DNA of 64,000 bases. Origin: Curtobacterium sp. ZW137. Its GTDB lineage: Bacteria > Actinomycetota > Actinomycetes > Actinomycetales > Microbacteriaceae. Location of the stretch: positions 744,001 to 808,000 of the forward strand of contig NZ_RJKS01000001.1 in NCBI RefSeq assembly GCF_003762905.1. Reading direction: 5' to 3'. The position numbers were made by a program, and so were the translations under genes. Position 1 is the stretch's first letter; each line of letters opens with the position of its first letter. The notes under the pieces were generated by a model. That model was not told the DNA's origin. It saw only the letters and a program-made list of their open reading frames with translations, and made no database searches. Of the stretch, positions 9,278 through 16,951 are shown piece after piece.

Positions 9278-10773
9278 GACGCCGCCATCCCGCGGACACG
9301 CGCCCGCTGGATCTTGCCCGTCGGTGCGCGCGGCAGGTCCGGTACGACGACGATCTCGACCGGGCGGCGGAACCGCGTGAGCGAGCGTTCGGCGCGTGCG
9401 GTGAGGTCGGCGACCAGTGCCTCGGCGTCGACGGGTTCGTCGGGCTGCGGGATCACGTACGCGATCGGCACGCTCCCGAGGACGTCGTCCGGGCGGCCGA
9501 CCACGACGGCTTCGAGCACGCGGGCATCGCCGAGGAGCACGTCCTCGACCTCCGACGGGTAGACCTTCTCGCCGCCGCGGTTGATCACGTCGTCGGAGCG
9601 GCCGGCGAGGGCCACCCAGCCGTCCTCGGACACCGAGCCGACGTCACCGGTCGAGAGCCAGCCGTCGGCGTCGAAGCGTTCGGACGCCCGGCCGAACAGG
9701 TACGAGTGCACGATGCCGGGCCCGCGCACCCAGAGCGCACCGACCTCTCCCGCGGGCAGCACGGCGCCGTCCTCACCGCGGACCTGGACCTCGGAGCCGA
9801 CCGGCACACCGACGGTGCCGGCACGCGCGGGAGCGTCGAGCGGCGTCGCCGTGATCTGGCTGGCACCCTCGGTCATGCCCCAGCTGACGATGAGCGGGAC
9901 GTCCCCGAGCGCGGCGCGGACCGGGTCCGGCAGCGGCGCGGAGGCGCTCCGGACGAACCGCAGTCCGGCCGGGAAGTCGAGCGGGCCGGTCTTCGCGAGC
10001 ACCGCGAGGATCGCCGGCACCGCGTTCAGCCAGGTGATCCGGCGCTCGGCGAGGAGCTCCCAGAAGCCGGTCCGGCGGAAGCGGCGGTCGAGCACGAGCG
10101 TGGCGCCGGCGACCAGGGTCGCCAGCAGGCCGACCACCTCGGCGTTGACGTGGAACAGCGGCAGCGAGTTGAACCCGCGGTCGTCCCGCGCCAGCCGGTT
10201 GTGCCGGGCGACGGCGTGCGCCACGAACAGCAGCTGCGACTCGGGCAGCTCGACGCCCTTCGGCGTCCCGGTCGAACCGGACGTGAACAGGACGACGGAG
10301 CCCTCCCCCGGCGCGTCCGGGCTCTCGCCGGGCAGGTCGCCGTCACGGACGTCGGACGGGAGGCCCGTGGCCGGGTCGACGCGGGCGGCCGGCGCCCCGG
10401 GGATGGTCGCGTCCACGGCACGGTCCGACACCACCATCGACGCGCCGCCGAGCAGGTCGGCGAGGCGTGCCGGCTCGGTGGTCGGCTGTCCGGTGTCGAC
10501 GGGGACCGCGCGACGGCCGGAGGCCACGGCGGCGAGGTGCACGACGGCGAAGGACAGCGGGTCCCCCACGTCCACGAGCACCGCACCGGAGTCACCGACC
10601 CCGATCACGTCGAAGGTGGCGGCCCACGCATCGACGGCGGCACCGAGCGCGCCGTAGCTGAGGATCCGGCCGGACCGGGCGTCCTCCAGGTACACGCGGT
10701 CCGCGTCGGTGGCTGCGCGCTCCCGGATCAGCGCGCGCAGGCTGGGTTCAGGTGATCGACCTTCTTGCTGCAC
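9274..10773 (-). CDS. AMP-binding acyl-CoA synthetase/ligase
   Basis: 499-residue ANL-superfamily adenylating enzyme that activates a carboxylate with ATP, normally forming acyl-AMP and then acyl-CoA. The ATP-binding loop is LFTSGSTGTPKGVE (about residues 163-176). SWGMTEGASQ (A5-type motif), WLSTGDVGSVSEDGWVALAGR with the GD aspartate and hinge, and the C-terminal catalytic lysine in RAPTGKIQRA are all present. The GTG start at 10773 lies 6 nt after TAGCAT, suggesting a leaderless mRNA. Its stop overlaps the acyltransferase start, so it may supply the acyl donor for that enzyme. The chain length of the substrate cannot be deduced. Confidence 0.9.
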   Translation of the reverse strand: MQQEGRSPEPSLRALIRERAATDADRVYLEDARSGRILSYGALGAAVDAWAATFDVIGVGDSGAVLVDVGDPLSFAVVHLAAVASGRRAVPVDTGQPTTEPARLADLLGGASMVVSDRAVDATIPGAPAARVDPATGLPSDVRDGDLPGESPDAPGEGSVVLFTSGSTGTPKGVELPESQLLFVAHAVARHNRLARDDRGFNSLPLFHVNAEVVGLLATLVAGATLVLDRRFRRTGFWELLAERRITWLNAVPAILAVLAKTGPLDFPAGLRFVRSASAPLPDPVRAALGDVPLIVSWGMTEGASQITATPLDAPARAGTVGVPVGSEVQVRGEDGAVLPAGEVGALWVRGPGIVHSYLFGRASERFDADGWLSTGDVGSVSEDGWVALAGRSDDVINRGGEKVYPSEVEDVLLGDARVLEAVVVGRPDDVLGSVPIAYVIPQPDEPVDAEALVADLTARAERSLTRFRRPVEIVVVPDLPRAPTGKIQRARVRGMAAS

Positions 10774-10779
10774 CAGCCA

Positions 10780-10785
10780 ATGCTA
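10780..10785 (-). promoter_or_regulatory. Candidate -10 box of the acyl-CoA ligase gene (leaderless)
   Basis: TAGCAT on the minus strand, 6 nt before the GTG start, inside the short gap after the upstream hydrolase gene. Confidence 0.45.
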
Positions 10786-10795
10786 GATCCGCTTC

Positions 10796-11911
10796 CTATG
10801 ACTCGCCGGAGGATGCGCCATGAGGCGCGAAGCGGTGCAGCAGCCACTGCCAGAGCCCCTCCATCCGGGGCTGCCCGGAGGCGTCGAGCGGCGTGGTGTC
10901 CTTGATCGTGCGCGAGTGCGACTCCGCGGGCGTGCCGACGCGGATGTCGGTGAGGATCGCGTGCGGATCCGACCCCTCCGGCGGTGCCGCGGTGTCGGTG
11001 CGCCACGGCCCCGCGGCGCCGCCCGGGGTCGCCGGGGTGTCGAGCCCGAGCGCGCGCCACGACCCGCGGATGCGCGGACCGAAGACGTCCCGGACGTCGT
11101 CGATGGCGTACATCCGCGCCGGCGGGGTGCGACCGGGTCGGTCCATCCACGCCGCGTGCACCGGACCGAGGGACTCCACCGGGGAGGAGAACATCAGTGC
11201 GCCGAGCACCGGACGGATGTGCGAGATGTACGCCGCCTCGCCGCCGCCCTGCGAGTGCCCGGCGACGACGATGTCCTTCCAGGAGATGGTGTCGACGGCG
11301 TCCTGGCCCTTGCCCGGGTTCTCCTTCGCCGGTGTCACGAACCGACCCCAACCCCCGTCGGGGTCCACGTCGTCGAGGTGCGCGATCGCGTCCCGGAAGC
11401 GCGACACGATCGAGCCGGCCGGGGACACGGCGCTGAAGTCGGACGGGCGGGAGCCGTCGAACCGGTTCCGCTGGACCGCGCCGTAGCAGTGCGGGTCGGC
11501 CTCGCATGTGCCGGAGAGCGTCCTGCCGAGGTTCCAGTAGTCGAGCCCGAGCACGTGGTACCCGTCCCCGAGCGCCGTCGTCAGGAACCGCTGGTACTCG
11601 GCCGGGCGAGCGCGGGTCGCGGGCAGGAAGAGCAGCAGCGGGCCGTCGCTGGCGGTCCTGGCGGCGAAGTCGTCACGGTTCGGGGAGAGCCGTTCGCCGT
11701 CGATCGCACCGAGCCGGAACCGGTGGAACTCGTCCTGCGGGCCGTTCGCGTCCCCGCGTGCCTTGGTGTTCCGGCCGCCGTTCGCGTGCACCGCTTCGCG
11801 GCCGTGCTGCTCCACACGCTGCTCCGCCATCACGTTCGCGGCGACCAGGGTGCCGCCACCGATCGCCACCAGGAGCACGGCGGCGAGGATCAGCAGGACA
11901 CGGTGCCGCAT
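10796..11911 (-). CDS. Membrane-anchored alpha/beta hydrolase-like protein
   Basis: 371 residues from ATG 11911 (MRHRVLLIL). An upstream in-frame start would run into coaE and encode low-complexity sequence. Residues 5-28 form a hydrophobic signal or anchor segment, so the rest is probably extracytoplasmic. The nucleophile elbow GHSQGG lies near residue 220, after a strand DIVVA, and an earlier strand LLLFLPATRA precedes the oxyanion region, as in alpha/beta hydrolases. A candidate acid (DDVRD) and several C-terminal histidines follow, but I cannot assign the triad. It begins 7 nt after the coaE stop, in the same operon. Esterase or lipase activity is inference; no substrate can be assigned. 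Confidence 0.75.
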   Translation of the reverse strand: MRHRVLLILAAVLLVAIGGGTLVAANVMAEQRVEQHGREAVHANGGRNTKARGDANGPQDEFHRFRLGAIDGERLSPNRDDFAARTASDGPLLLFLPATRARPAEYQRFLTTALGDGYHVLGLDYWNLGRTLSGTCEADPHCYGAVQRNRFDGSRPSDFSAVSPAGSIVSRFRDAIAHLDDVDPDGGWGRFVTPAKENPGKGQDAVDTISWKDIVVAGHSQGGGEAAYISHIRPVLGALMFSSPVESLGPVHAAWMDRPGRTPPARMYAIDDVRDVFGPRIRGSWRALGLDTPATPGGAAGPWRTDTAAPPEGSDPHAILTDIRVGTPAESHSRTIKDTTPLDASGQPRMEGLWQWLLHRFAPHGASSGES

Positions 11912-11918
11912 GACCGCG

Positions 11919-12521
11919 TCAGCCACGCACCCGGCGCCACACGGCGTCGGCGGAGGCGATGGTGTCCTCGAGCGTGCCGGTGGCGTCGACGACGTGGTCG
12001 GCGAGTGCGAGGCGTTCCGCGTCCGAGGCCTGCGCACCGACGCGACGCTCGGCTTCGTCGCGGGACATGCCGCGGTGCTCGACGAGGCGCTCGACCCGGA
12101 CGGCGGCGGGCGCGTCCACCACGACGACCGCGTCGAAGTGCAGCGGGCGCGACCCCCGCGCTTCCGCGAGGAGCGGCACGTCGTAGACGACGACCGCGTC
12201 GGGGTCGGCTGCCGCGGCCGCGTCGAAGGCCTGCTGCGCGAGGCGCCACACCTCGGGGTGGGTGATCCCCTCGAGGTCCTTCCGCGCGGCGGGGTCCGTG
12301 AAGACGATCGCGCCGAGCGCCGGCCGGTCGAGCGAGCCGTCCGCCGCGATGACGCCGGGGCCGAACCGGTCGGCGACCCGGGCCAGACCCTGGCTGCCGG
12401 GGGCGACGGCGTCGCGGGCGAGCCGGTCGGCGTCGACGATCACCGCCCCGTGGTCGGCCCAGCGTCCGGAGACGGTCGACTTGCCCGCGGCGATGCCGCC
12501 CGTGAGTCCGATGATGCGCAC
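11919..12521 (-). CDS. coaE: Dephospho-CoA kinase
   Basis: 200-residue cytosolic P-loop kinase that phosphorylates the 3'-hydroxyl of dephospho-CoA, the last step of CoA synthesis. Walker A GGIAAGKST is at residues 8-16, the DADRLARD substrate segment follows at about 30-37, and VVYDVPLL near residue 113 is the family's lid/Walker-B-like strand. Length is standard. The GTG at 12521 sits 7 nt after TAGGCT with no ribosome site, so the mRNA is probably leaderless. It lies downstream of rpsA but is separated by a strong terminator. The order rpsA-coaE is common in actinobacteria. Confidence 0.96.
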   Translation of the reverse strand: MRIIGLTGGIAAGKSTVSGRWADHGAVIVDADRLARDAVAPGSQGLARVADRFGPGVIAADGSLDRPALGAIVFTDPAARKDLEGITHPEVWRLAQQAFDAAAAADPDAVVVYDVPLLAEARGSRPLHFDAVVVVDAPAAVRVERLVEHRGMSRDEAERRVGAQASDAERLALADHVVDATGTLEDTIASADAVWRRVRG

Positions 12522-12528
12522 GGCGACC

Positions 12529-12534
12529 AGCCTA
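12529..12534 (-). promoter_or_regulatory. Candidate -10 box of coaE (leaderless)
   Basis: TAGGCT on the minus strand, 7 nt before the coaE GTG. It lies downstream of the rpsA terminator, so coaE has its own promoter. Confidence 0.5.
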
Positions 12535-12571
12535 GGCGGCTGCTTCTCGGGAATCGCTGTCTCCTGGGACG

Positions 12572-12610
12572 CCGGAAGCCCGGCACCCTGTGAGGGTGCC
12601 GGGCTTCCGG
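12572..12610 (-). terminator. Terminator hairpin of rpsA
   Basis: Perfect 18-bp stem (12572-12589 with 12593-12610) closing a 3-nt loop, 15 nt after the rpsA stop codon. There is no clear T-tract. Confidence 0.85.
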
Positions 12611-12625
12611 TTCACGCAGCTGCGA

Positions 12626-14083
12626 TCAGTTGGTCGAGCTGAGCTTCTCGCGGAGCGCCGCGAGCGAGGCGTCGTCGGCCAGGGTGCCCTGACCGGCCTG
12701 CTCGCTCGTGAACGACGAGGAAGCGCTGGCCGGGAGGTCGAAGCCACCCTGCGCCTCTTCGGTGAGGGACTTGGCGACCTGGGCCTTGTGGGCCTCCCAG
12801 CGACCCTGGGCGGCGGCGTACTGACGCTCCCACTCTTCGCGCTGGGTGTCGTAGCCCTCGAGCCACTCGTTGGTCTCCGGGTCGAAGCCCTCGGGGTACT
12901 TGTAGTCACCCTTGTCGTCGTACTCGGTCGGCATGCCGTAGAGAGCCGGGTCGAACTCGGCGCTCTCCGGGTCCACGCCCTCGTTCGCCTGCTTGAGGCT
13001 GAGCGAGATGCGGCGACGGTCGAGGTCGATGTCGATGATCTTCACGAAGACCTCGTCGCCGACGGAGACGACCTGCTCGGCGAGCTCGACGTGCTTGTTC
13101 GAGAGCTCCGAGATGTGGACGAGACCCTCGATGCCGTCCGCGACGCGGACGAAGGCACCGAACGGCACGAGCTTCGTGACCTTGCCCGGTGCGATCTGGC
13201 CGATCGCGTGGGTGCGGGCGAAGACCTGCCACGGGTCTTCCTGCGTGGCCTTGAGGGAGAGCGACACGCGCTCGCGGTCCAGGTCCACCTCGAGGATCTC
13301 GACGGTGACTTCCTGACCGACCTCGACGACCTCGCTGGCGTGCTCGATGTGCTTCCAGCTGAGCTCGGAGACGTGGACGAGACCGTCGACGCCGCCGAGG
13401 TCGACGAACGCACCGAAGTTGACGATCGACGAGACGACGCCCTTGCGGACCTGGCCCTTGTGCAGGTTGTTGAGGAACGTGGTCCGGGACTCGGACTGCG
13501 TCTGCTCGAGGAGCGCACGGCGCGACAGGACCACGTTGTTGCGGTTCTTGTCGAGCTCGAGGATCTTCGCCTCGATCTCCTGGCCGAGGTACGGCGTGAG
13601 GTCACGCACGCGGCGGAGCTCGATGAGCGAGGCCGGGAGGAAGCCGCGGAGACCGATGTCCACGATGAGGCCACCCTTGACGACCTCGATGACGGTGCCG
13701 GTGACGACCCCGTCGGACTCCTTGATCTTCTCGACGTCGCCCCACGCACGCTCGTACTGCGCGCGCTTCTTCGACAGGATGAGGCGGCCTTCCTTGTCCT
13801 CCTTCTGGAGAACCAGGGCCTCGACCTCGTCGCCGACGTTGACGACCTCGTTGGGGTCCACGTCGTGCTTGATCGAGAGCTCGCGCGAGGGGATGACGCC
13901 CTCGGTCTTGTAACCGACGTCGAGGAGGACCTCGTCGCGGTCGATCTTCACGACGGTGCCGGAGATGAGATCGCCGTCGTTGAAGAACTTCAGGGTCTTC
14001 TCGACCTCGGCCAGGAAGTCATCAGCCGAACCGATGTCGTTGATGGCGACCTGCTTAGGAGCCTTGGTCGTAGTGGTTGTCAT
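12626..14083 (-). CDS. rpsA: 30S ribosomal protein S1
   Basis: 485-residue RNA-binding protein of the small ribosomal subunit, needed for mRNA binding. It contains four S1 (OB-fold) repeats at about residues 35-105, 120-190, 208-280 and 295-365, seen in recurrent cores such as GAFVDLGGVDGLVHVSELS and FGAFVRVADGIEGLVHISELS. A tail with Tyr, Glu and Trp-rich segments follows. Four repeats is the usual actinobacterial form, shorter than the six of E. coli. I chose ATG 14083 (MTTTTTKAP) over upstream in-frame starts because the family begins near IGSADDFLAEVE and a promoter with a 5' leader of about 100 nt lies upstream. GGAG is about 11 nt before the ATG. Confidence 0.97.
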   Translation of the reverse strand: MTTTTTKAPKQVAINDIGSADDFLAEVEKTLKFFNDGDLISGTVVKIDRDEVLLDVGYKTEGVIPSRELSIKHDVDPNEVVNVGDEVEALVLQKEDKEGRLILSKKRAQYERAWGDVEKIKESDGVVTGTVIEVVKGGLIVDIGLRGFLPASLIELRRVRDLTPYLGQEIEAKILELDKNRNNVVLSRRALLEQTQSESRTTFLNNLHKGQVRKGVVSSIVNFGAFVDLGGVDGLVHVSELSWKHIEHASEVVEVGQEVTVEILEVDLDRERVSLSLKATQEDPWQVFARTHAIGQIAPGKVTKLVPFGAFVRVADGIEGLVHISELSNKHVELAEQVVSVGDEVFVKIIDIDLDRRRISLSLKQANEGVDPESAEFDPALYGMPTEYDDKGDYKYPEGFDPETNEWLEGYDTQREEWERQYAAAQGRWEAHKAQVAKSLTEEAQGGFDLPASASSSFTSEQAGQGTLADDASLAALREKLSSTN

Positions 14084-14193
14084 GTAGAGATTGCTCCGAA
14101 CGGACATGAGTCGGGCCAGGACGACGCGGGAGACATGTCCCCGCATGGTGCCGCCGTGGCGGTTGGTTGTGGGCGCGCGGATTGCGCCGCACA

Positions 14194-14223
14194 AGTCTAA
14201 CCGGTGCGCGCGACCCCTCACAA
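14194..14223 (-). promoter_or_regulatory. Candidate rpsA promoter
   Basis: On the minus strand, TTGTGA (14218-14223) and TAGACT (14194-14199) are separated by 18 nt and would start an mRNA with a leader of roughly 100 nt before rpsA. Each hexamer matches consensus at four of six positions. Confidence 0.5.
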
Positions 14224-14251
14224 GCGGGGTGCCGCGCGTGTCGCCGGGCGT

Positions 14252-15931
14252 CTAGTCGAGCAGCGCCGAGCGCAGCGTGTCGAGCCCGATGCTGCCGAGG
14301 GCGAGCGCCCGGTGGTGGAAGGACTTCAGGTCGAACGCCGAACCCTCACGCGCGGCCACCTCGTCACGGATTGCCTCCCAGACGCGCTGGCCGACCTTGT
14401 ACGACGGTGCCTGTCCCGGCCACCCGAAGTACCGGGCCACCTCGAAGCGCACGAAGGCGTCGTCCATGTTCACGTTCTGGCGCATGAAGTCGAGCACGTA
14501 CTCCCACGTCCACCCGCCGCCGTCGGGGTTCGTCTTCTGCAGGTGCACCCCGATGTCGAGCACGACCCGGGCCGCACGCATGCGCTGCCCGTCGAGCATG
14601 CCGAGCCGGTCCCCCTCGTCGTCGAGGAACCCGAGCTGCTCCATCAGGCGCTCCGCGTAGAGCGCCCAGCCCTCGACGTGGCCGGACGACCCGGACAGCT
14701 GCCGGCGCCAGGTGTTGAGCTCGCCGCGGTTGTAGACGCCCTGGCTGATCTGCAGGTGGTGGCCGGGGACGCCCTCGTGGTACACGGTCGTCTTCTCGCG
14801 CCAGGTCTGGAACTCGGTGACGCCCTGCGGCACGGACCACCACATGCGGCCGGGGCGGGAGAAGTCGTCGGACGGACCGGAGTAGTAGATCCCGCCCTCC
14901 TGCGTCGGTGCGATCCGGCACTCGAGCCGCTTGATCGGGTCGGCGATGTCGAAGTAGACGCCGTCCATCGCACGGATCGAGGCGTCGCTCGTCTGCTGCA
15001 TCCACCGCTGCAGCGCGTCGGTGCCGTGCAGCATGCGCGACGGGTCGGCGTCGAGCACCTCGACCGCGCGCGCCACGGACGCGCCCGGTTCGATGCGGTC
15101 CGCGATGCGCTCCTGCTCGTCGCGCATGCGCGCGAGCTCCTCGAGCCCCCACTCGTAGGTCTCGTCGAGGTCGACGACGGCGCCGAGGAAGCGGCGGGAG
15201 TGCAGCTCGTAGGCGTCCCGTCCGACCGCGTCGACGGGCGTCGCGAGCGGCATCAGCTCGTGTTCGAGGAAGCGTCCGAACGAACGGTAGGCGGCCGCTG
15301 CGACCTCGCCGTGCCGGGTCAGCTCCGCGCGGAGTGCGTCCGGCACGGGCGACCCGTCGTCCAGGGTGGCCTCGGCGGCGAGCTGCCGGAAGAACCCGTC
15401 CGCCGCACCGCTCCGGGCGGCCTGCTCCGCGACGAGCTCCACCTGTCGCTTCGCCGGGGTGACGTCCTCGCGCGTGCCCTCGAGCAGCGTCTCCCGGAAC
15501 CCCTCGAGTGCACCGGGCAGCGCACCGACGCGGCTGGCGATGTCTGCCCAGTCCGACTCGGTCGCGGTCGGCATGAGGTCGATGATCTCCCGGAGCGACT
15601 GGGCAGGGCTCGCGATGACGTTGAGGTCACGAAGGTGGAGCTTCCGGTCGTACGACTCGACGACGAGGTCGAGCTCGGCGCCGAGGTCGGTCTTCGTCAC
15701 GCGGTCGACGTCGTCCACCGGCTCGGCCGCGGCCAGGGACCGCGCGGCCGACCTCGCCGCGTCCGCCATCGCCGCGGCGCCGGCCGGGGAGGTGTCGCCG
15801 TACTCCCCCGTGCGCCCGGGGACGCCGATGTACGTGGCGATCGTCGGGTCGAGGTCGACGAGCGTGGACACCCATCCCTCGGCGACGCGGTCGACGGCGG
15901 ACGGCTGGCGGACGGGGCGCTCTTCGGTCAT
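14252..15931 (-). CDS. DUF885 family metallopeptidase-like protein
   Basis: 559-residue cytoplasmic protein of the DUF885 family, which is related to M2/M3-type zinc peptidases. The zinc-binding HEGVPGHH motif occurs near residue 390, with the downstream acidic ligand motif GHVEGWALYAERLME about 30 residues later. The segments IYYSGPSDDFSRPGRMWW and RCRI/ECRIAPTQEGG are typical of the family. No signal peptide is present (MTEERPVRQPS). Carboxypeptidase activity is suggested by the motif, not demonstrated here. ATG 15931 lies 6 nt after TAGGGT, suggesting a leaderless mRNA. The gene stands alone between rpsA and a divergent VOC gene. Confidence 0.88.
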   Translation of the reverse strand: MTEERPVRQPSAVDRVAEGWVSTLVDLDPTIATYIGVPGRTGEYGDTSPAGAAAMADAARSAARSLAAAEPVDDVDRVTKTDLGAELDLVVESYDRKLHLRDLNVIASPAQSLREIIDLMPTATESDWADIASRVGALPGALEGFRETLLEGTREDVTPAKRQVELVAEQAARSGAADGFFRQLAAEATLDDGSPVPDALRAELTRHGEVAAAAYRSFGRFLEHELMPLATPVDAVGRDAYELHSRRFLGAVVDLDETYEWGLEELARMRDEQERIADRIEPGASVARAVEVLDADPSRMLHGTDALQRWMQQTSDASIRAMDGVYFDIADPIKRLECRIAPTQEGGIYYSGPSDDFSRPGRMWWSVPQGVTEFQTWREKTTVYHEGVPGHHLQISQGVYNRGELNTWRRQLSGSSGHVEGWALYAERLMEQLGFLDDEGDRLGMLDGQRMRAARVVLDIGVHLQKTNPDGGGWTWEYVLDFMRQNVNMDDAFVRFEVARYFGWPGQAPSYKVGQRVWEAIRDEVAAREGSAFDLKSFHHRALALGSIGLDTLRSALLD

Positions 15932-15937
15932 GCTCCG

Positions 15938-15943
15938 ACCCTA
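15938..15943 (-). promoter_or_regulatory. Candidate -10 box of the DUF885 gene (leaderless)
   Basis: TAGGGT on the minus strand, 6 nt before the ATG. GGAGC in the spacer is too close to the start to be a good ribosome site. Confidence 0.4.
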
Positions 15944-16043
15944 CCGACAGGCGTCGACGCGGCGCGGGCCCCCACCGACCGACGTCGGTGCCGCGCGCTA
16001 CGCTCGACCCGCCGGACCAACCGGCCAGTCGAAAGGATGTTGC

Positions 16044-16817
16044 ATGTCGGAACACACTGGTGCGTGGGCACCGGGATCACCGTGCTGGTCGGACCTCGGC
16101 GTCGGCGACGTGCCTGCGGCGCGTGACTTCTACGCCGGCGTCCTCGGCTGGCGGTTCGAGGACGGCCCGCCCGAGTCCGGCGGGTACGTGATGGCGCTCC
16201 TCGACGACCGTCCCGTCGCGGGCGTCGGCCCGCTCATGGGCGAGGGACAGCCCGTCTCGTGGACCGCGTACCTCGCGACCGACGACGCGGACACCACCGC
16301 GACGGCCGTCACGAGCGCCGGCGGGACCGTGGTCACGCCGCCCTTCGACGTGATGGACGTCGGTCGGATGGCGATCGCGGCCGATCCCACCGGTGCCGTG
16401 TTCGGACTGTGGCAGGGCCGGGCACACGACGGGTACGGCCTCGTGAACCAGGCGGGTGCACCCTGCTGGAACGAGGTCCACACCCGCGACGCCGAGGCCG
16501 CCAAGACCTTCTACGCCACGCTGTTCGGGTACACCTACGACGTGTTCGGCGACCCCGCCGAACCGTACGCGGCCGCCAAGCTGCACCCGGAGGACCCCGC
16601 GCCCGTCGCCGGGGTGTTCACGCCGCCCGGCGGACTGCCCGACGGCGTCCCCGGGTACTGGCTCACCTGGTTCGGCTCGACCGACACGGACGCGACGGTC
16701 GCGACGGTCACCGCGCACGGCGGCTCCGTGCTGATGGGGCCGTTCGACAGCCCGTTCGGTCGCTCCGCCGTCGTGGCCGGAGCACAGGGCGAGGTCTTTG
16801 CCGTCGTCGCCGTCTGA
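16044..16817 (+). CDS. VOC family protein with two glyoxalase-like domains
   Basis: 257 residues from ATG 16044, with GAAAGGA about 8 nt upstream. Two vicinal-oxygen-chelate domains lie in tandem: about 10-125 (WSDLGVGDVPAARDFYAGVLGW ... DPTGAVFGLWQ) and about 135-255 (WNEVHTRDAEAAKTFYATLFGYTY ... SPFGRSAVVAGAQGEVFAVV). The layout resembles the mycobacterial antigen Cfp30B and related actinobacterial proteins, whose reaction is unknown. A predicted cytosolic enzyme or small-molecule-binding protein. It is divergent from DUF885 and convergent with polA, and the two share the hairpin at 16875. Confidence 0.85.
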   Translation: MSEHTGAWAPGSPCWSDLGVGDVPAARDFYAGVLGWRFEDGPPESGGYVMALLDDRPVAGVGPLMGEGQPVSWTAYLATDDADTTATAVTSAGGTVVTPPFDVMDVGRMAIAADPTGAVFGLWQGRAHDGYGLVNQAGAPCWNEVHTRDAEAAKTFYATLFGYTYDVFGDPAEPYAAAKLHPEDPAPVAGVFTPPGGLPDGVPGYWLTWFGSTDTDATVATVTAHGGSVLMGPFDSPFGRSAVVAGAQGEVFAVVAV

Positions 16818-16874
16818 CCGACGGCTGCCGCGCCCCGACCGGACCCACGGCGGCGGCACCGCAACCAAATGACC

Positions 16875-16914
16875 GACGGGAGGCCCGGTGCCAGCCGGCA
16901 CCGGGCCTCCCGTC
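16875..16914. terminator. Bidirectional hairpin between the VOC gene and polA
   Basis: Perfect 18-bp stem (16875-16892 with 16897-16914) and 4-nt loop, in the spacer between convergent genes. The arm GACGGGAGGCCCGG recurs at 37520 and resembles the core of the 7667 tandem repeat. Confidence 0.8.
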
Positions 16915-16951
16915 CGTCACGACGCGGGCGCAGTGCCCCGTGAGCCGCGCG

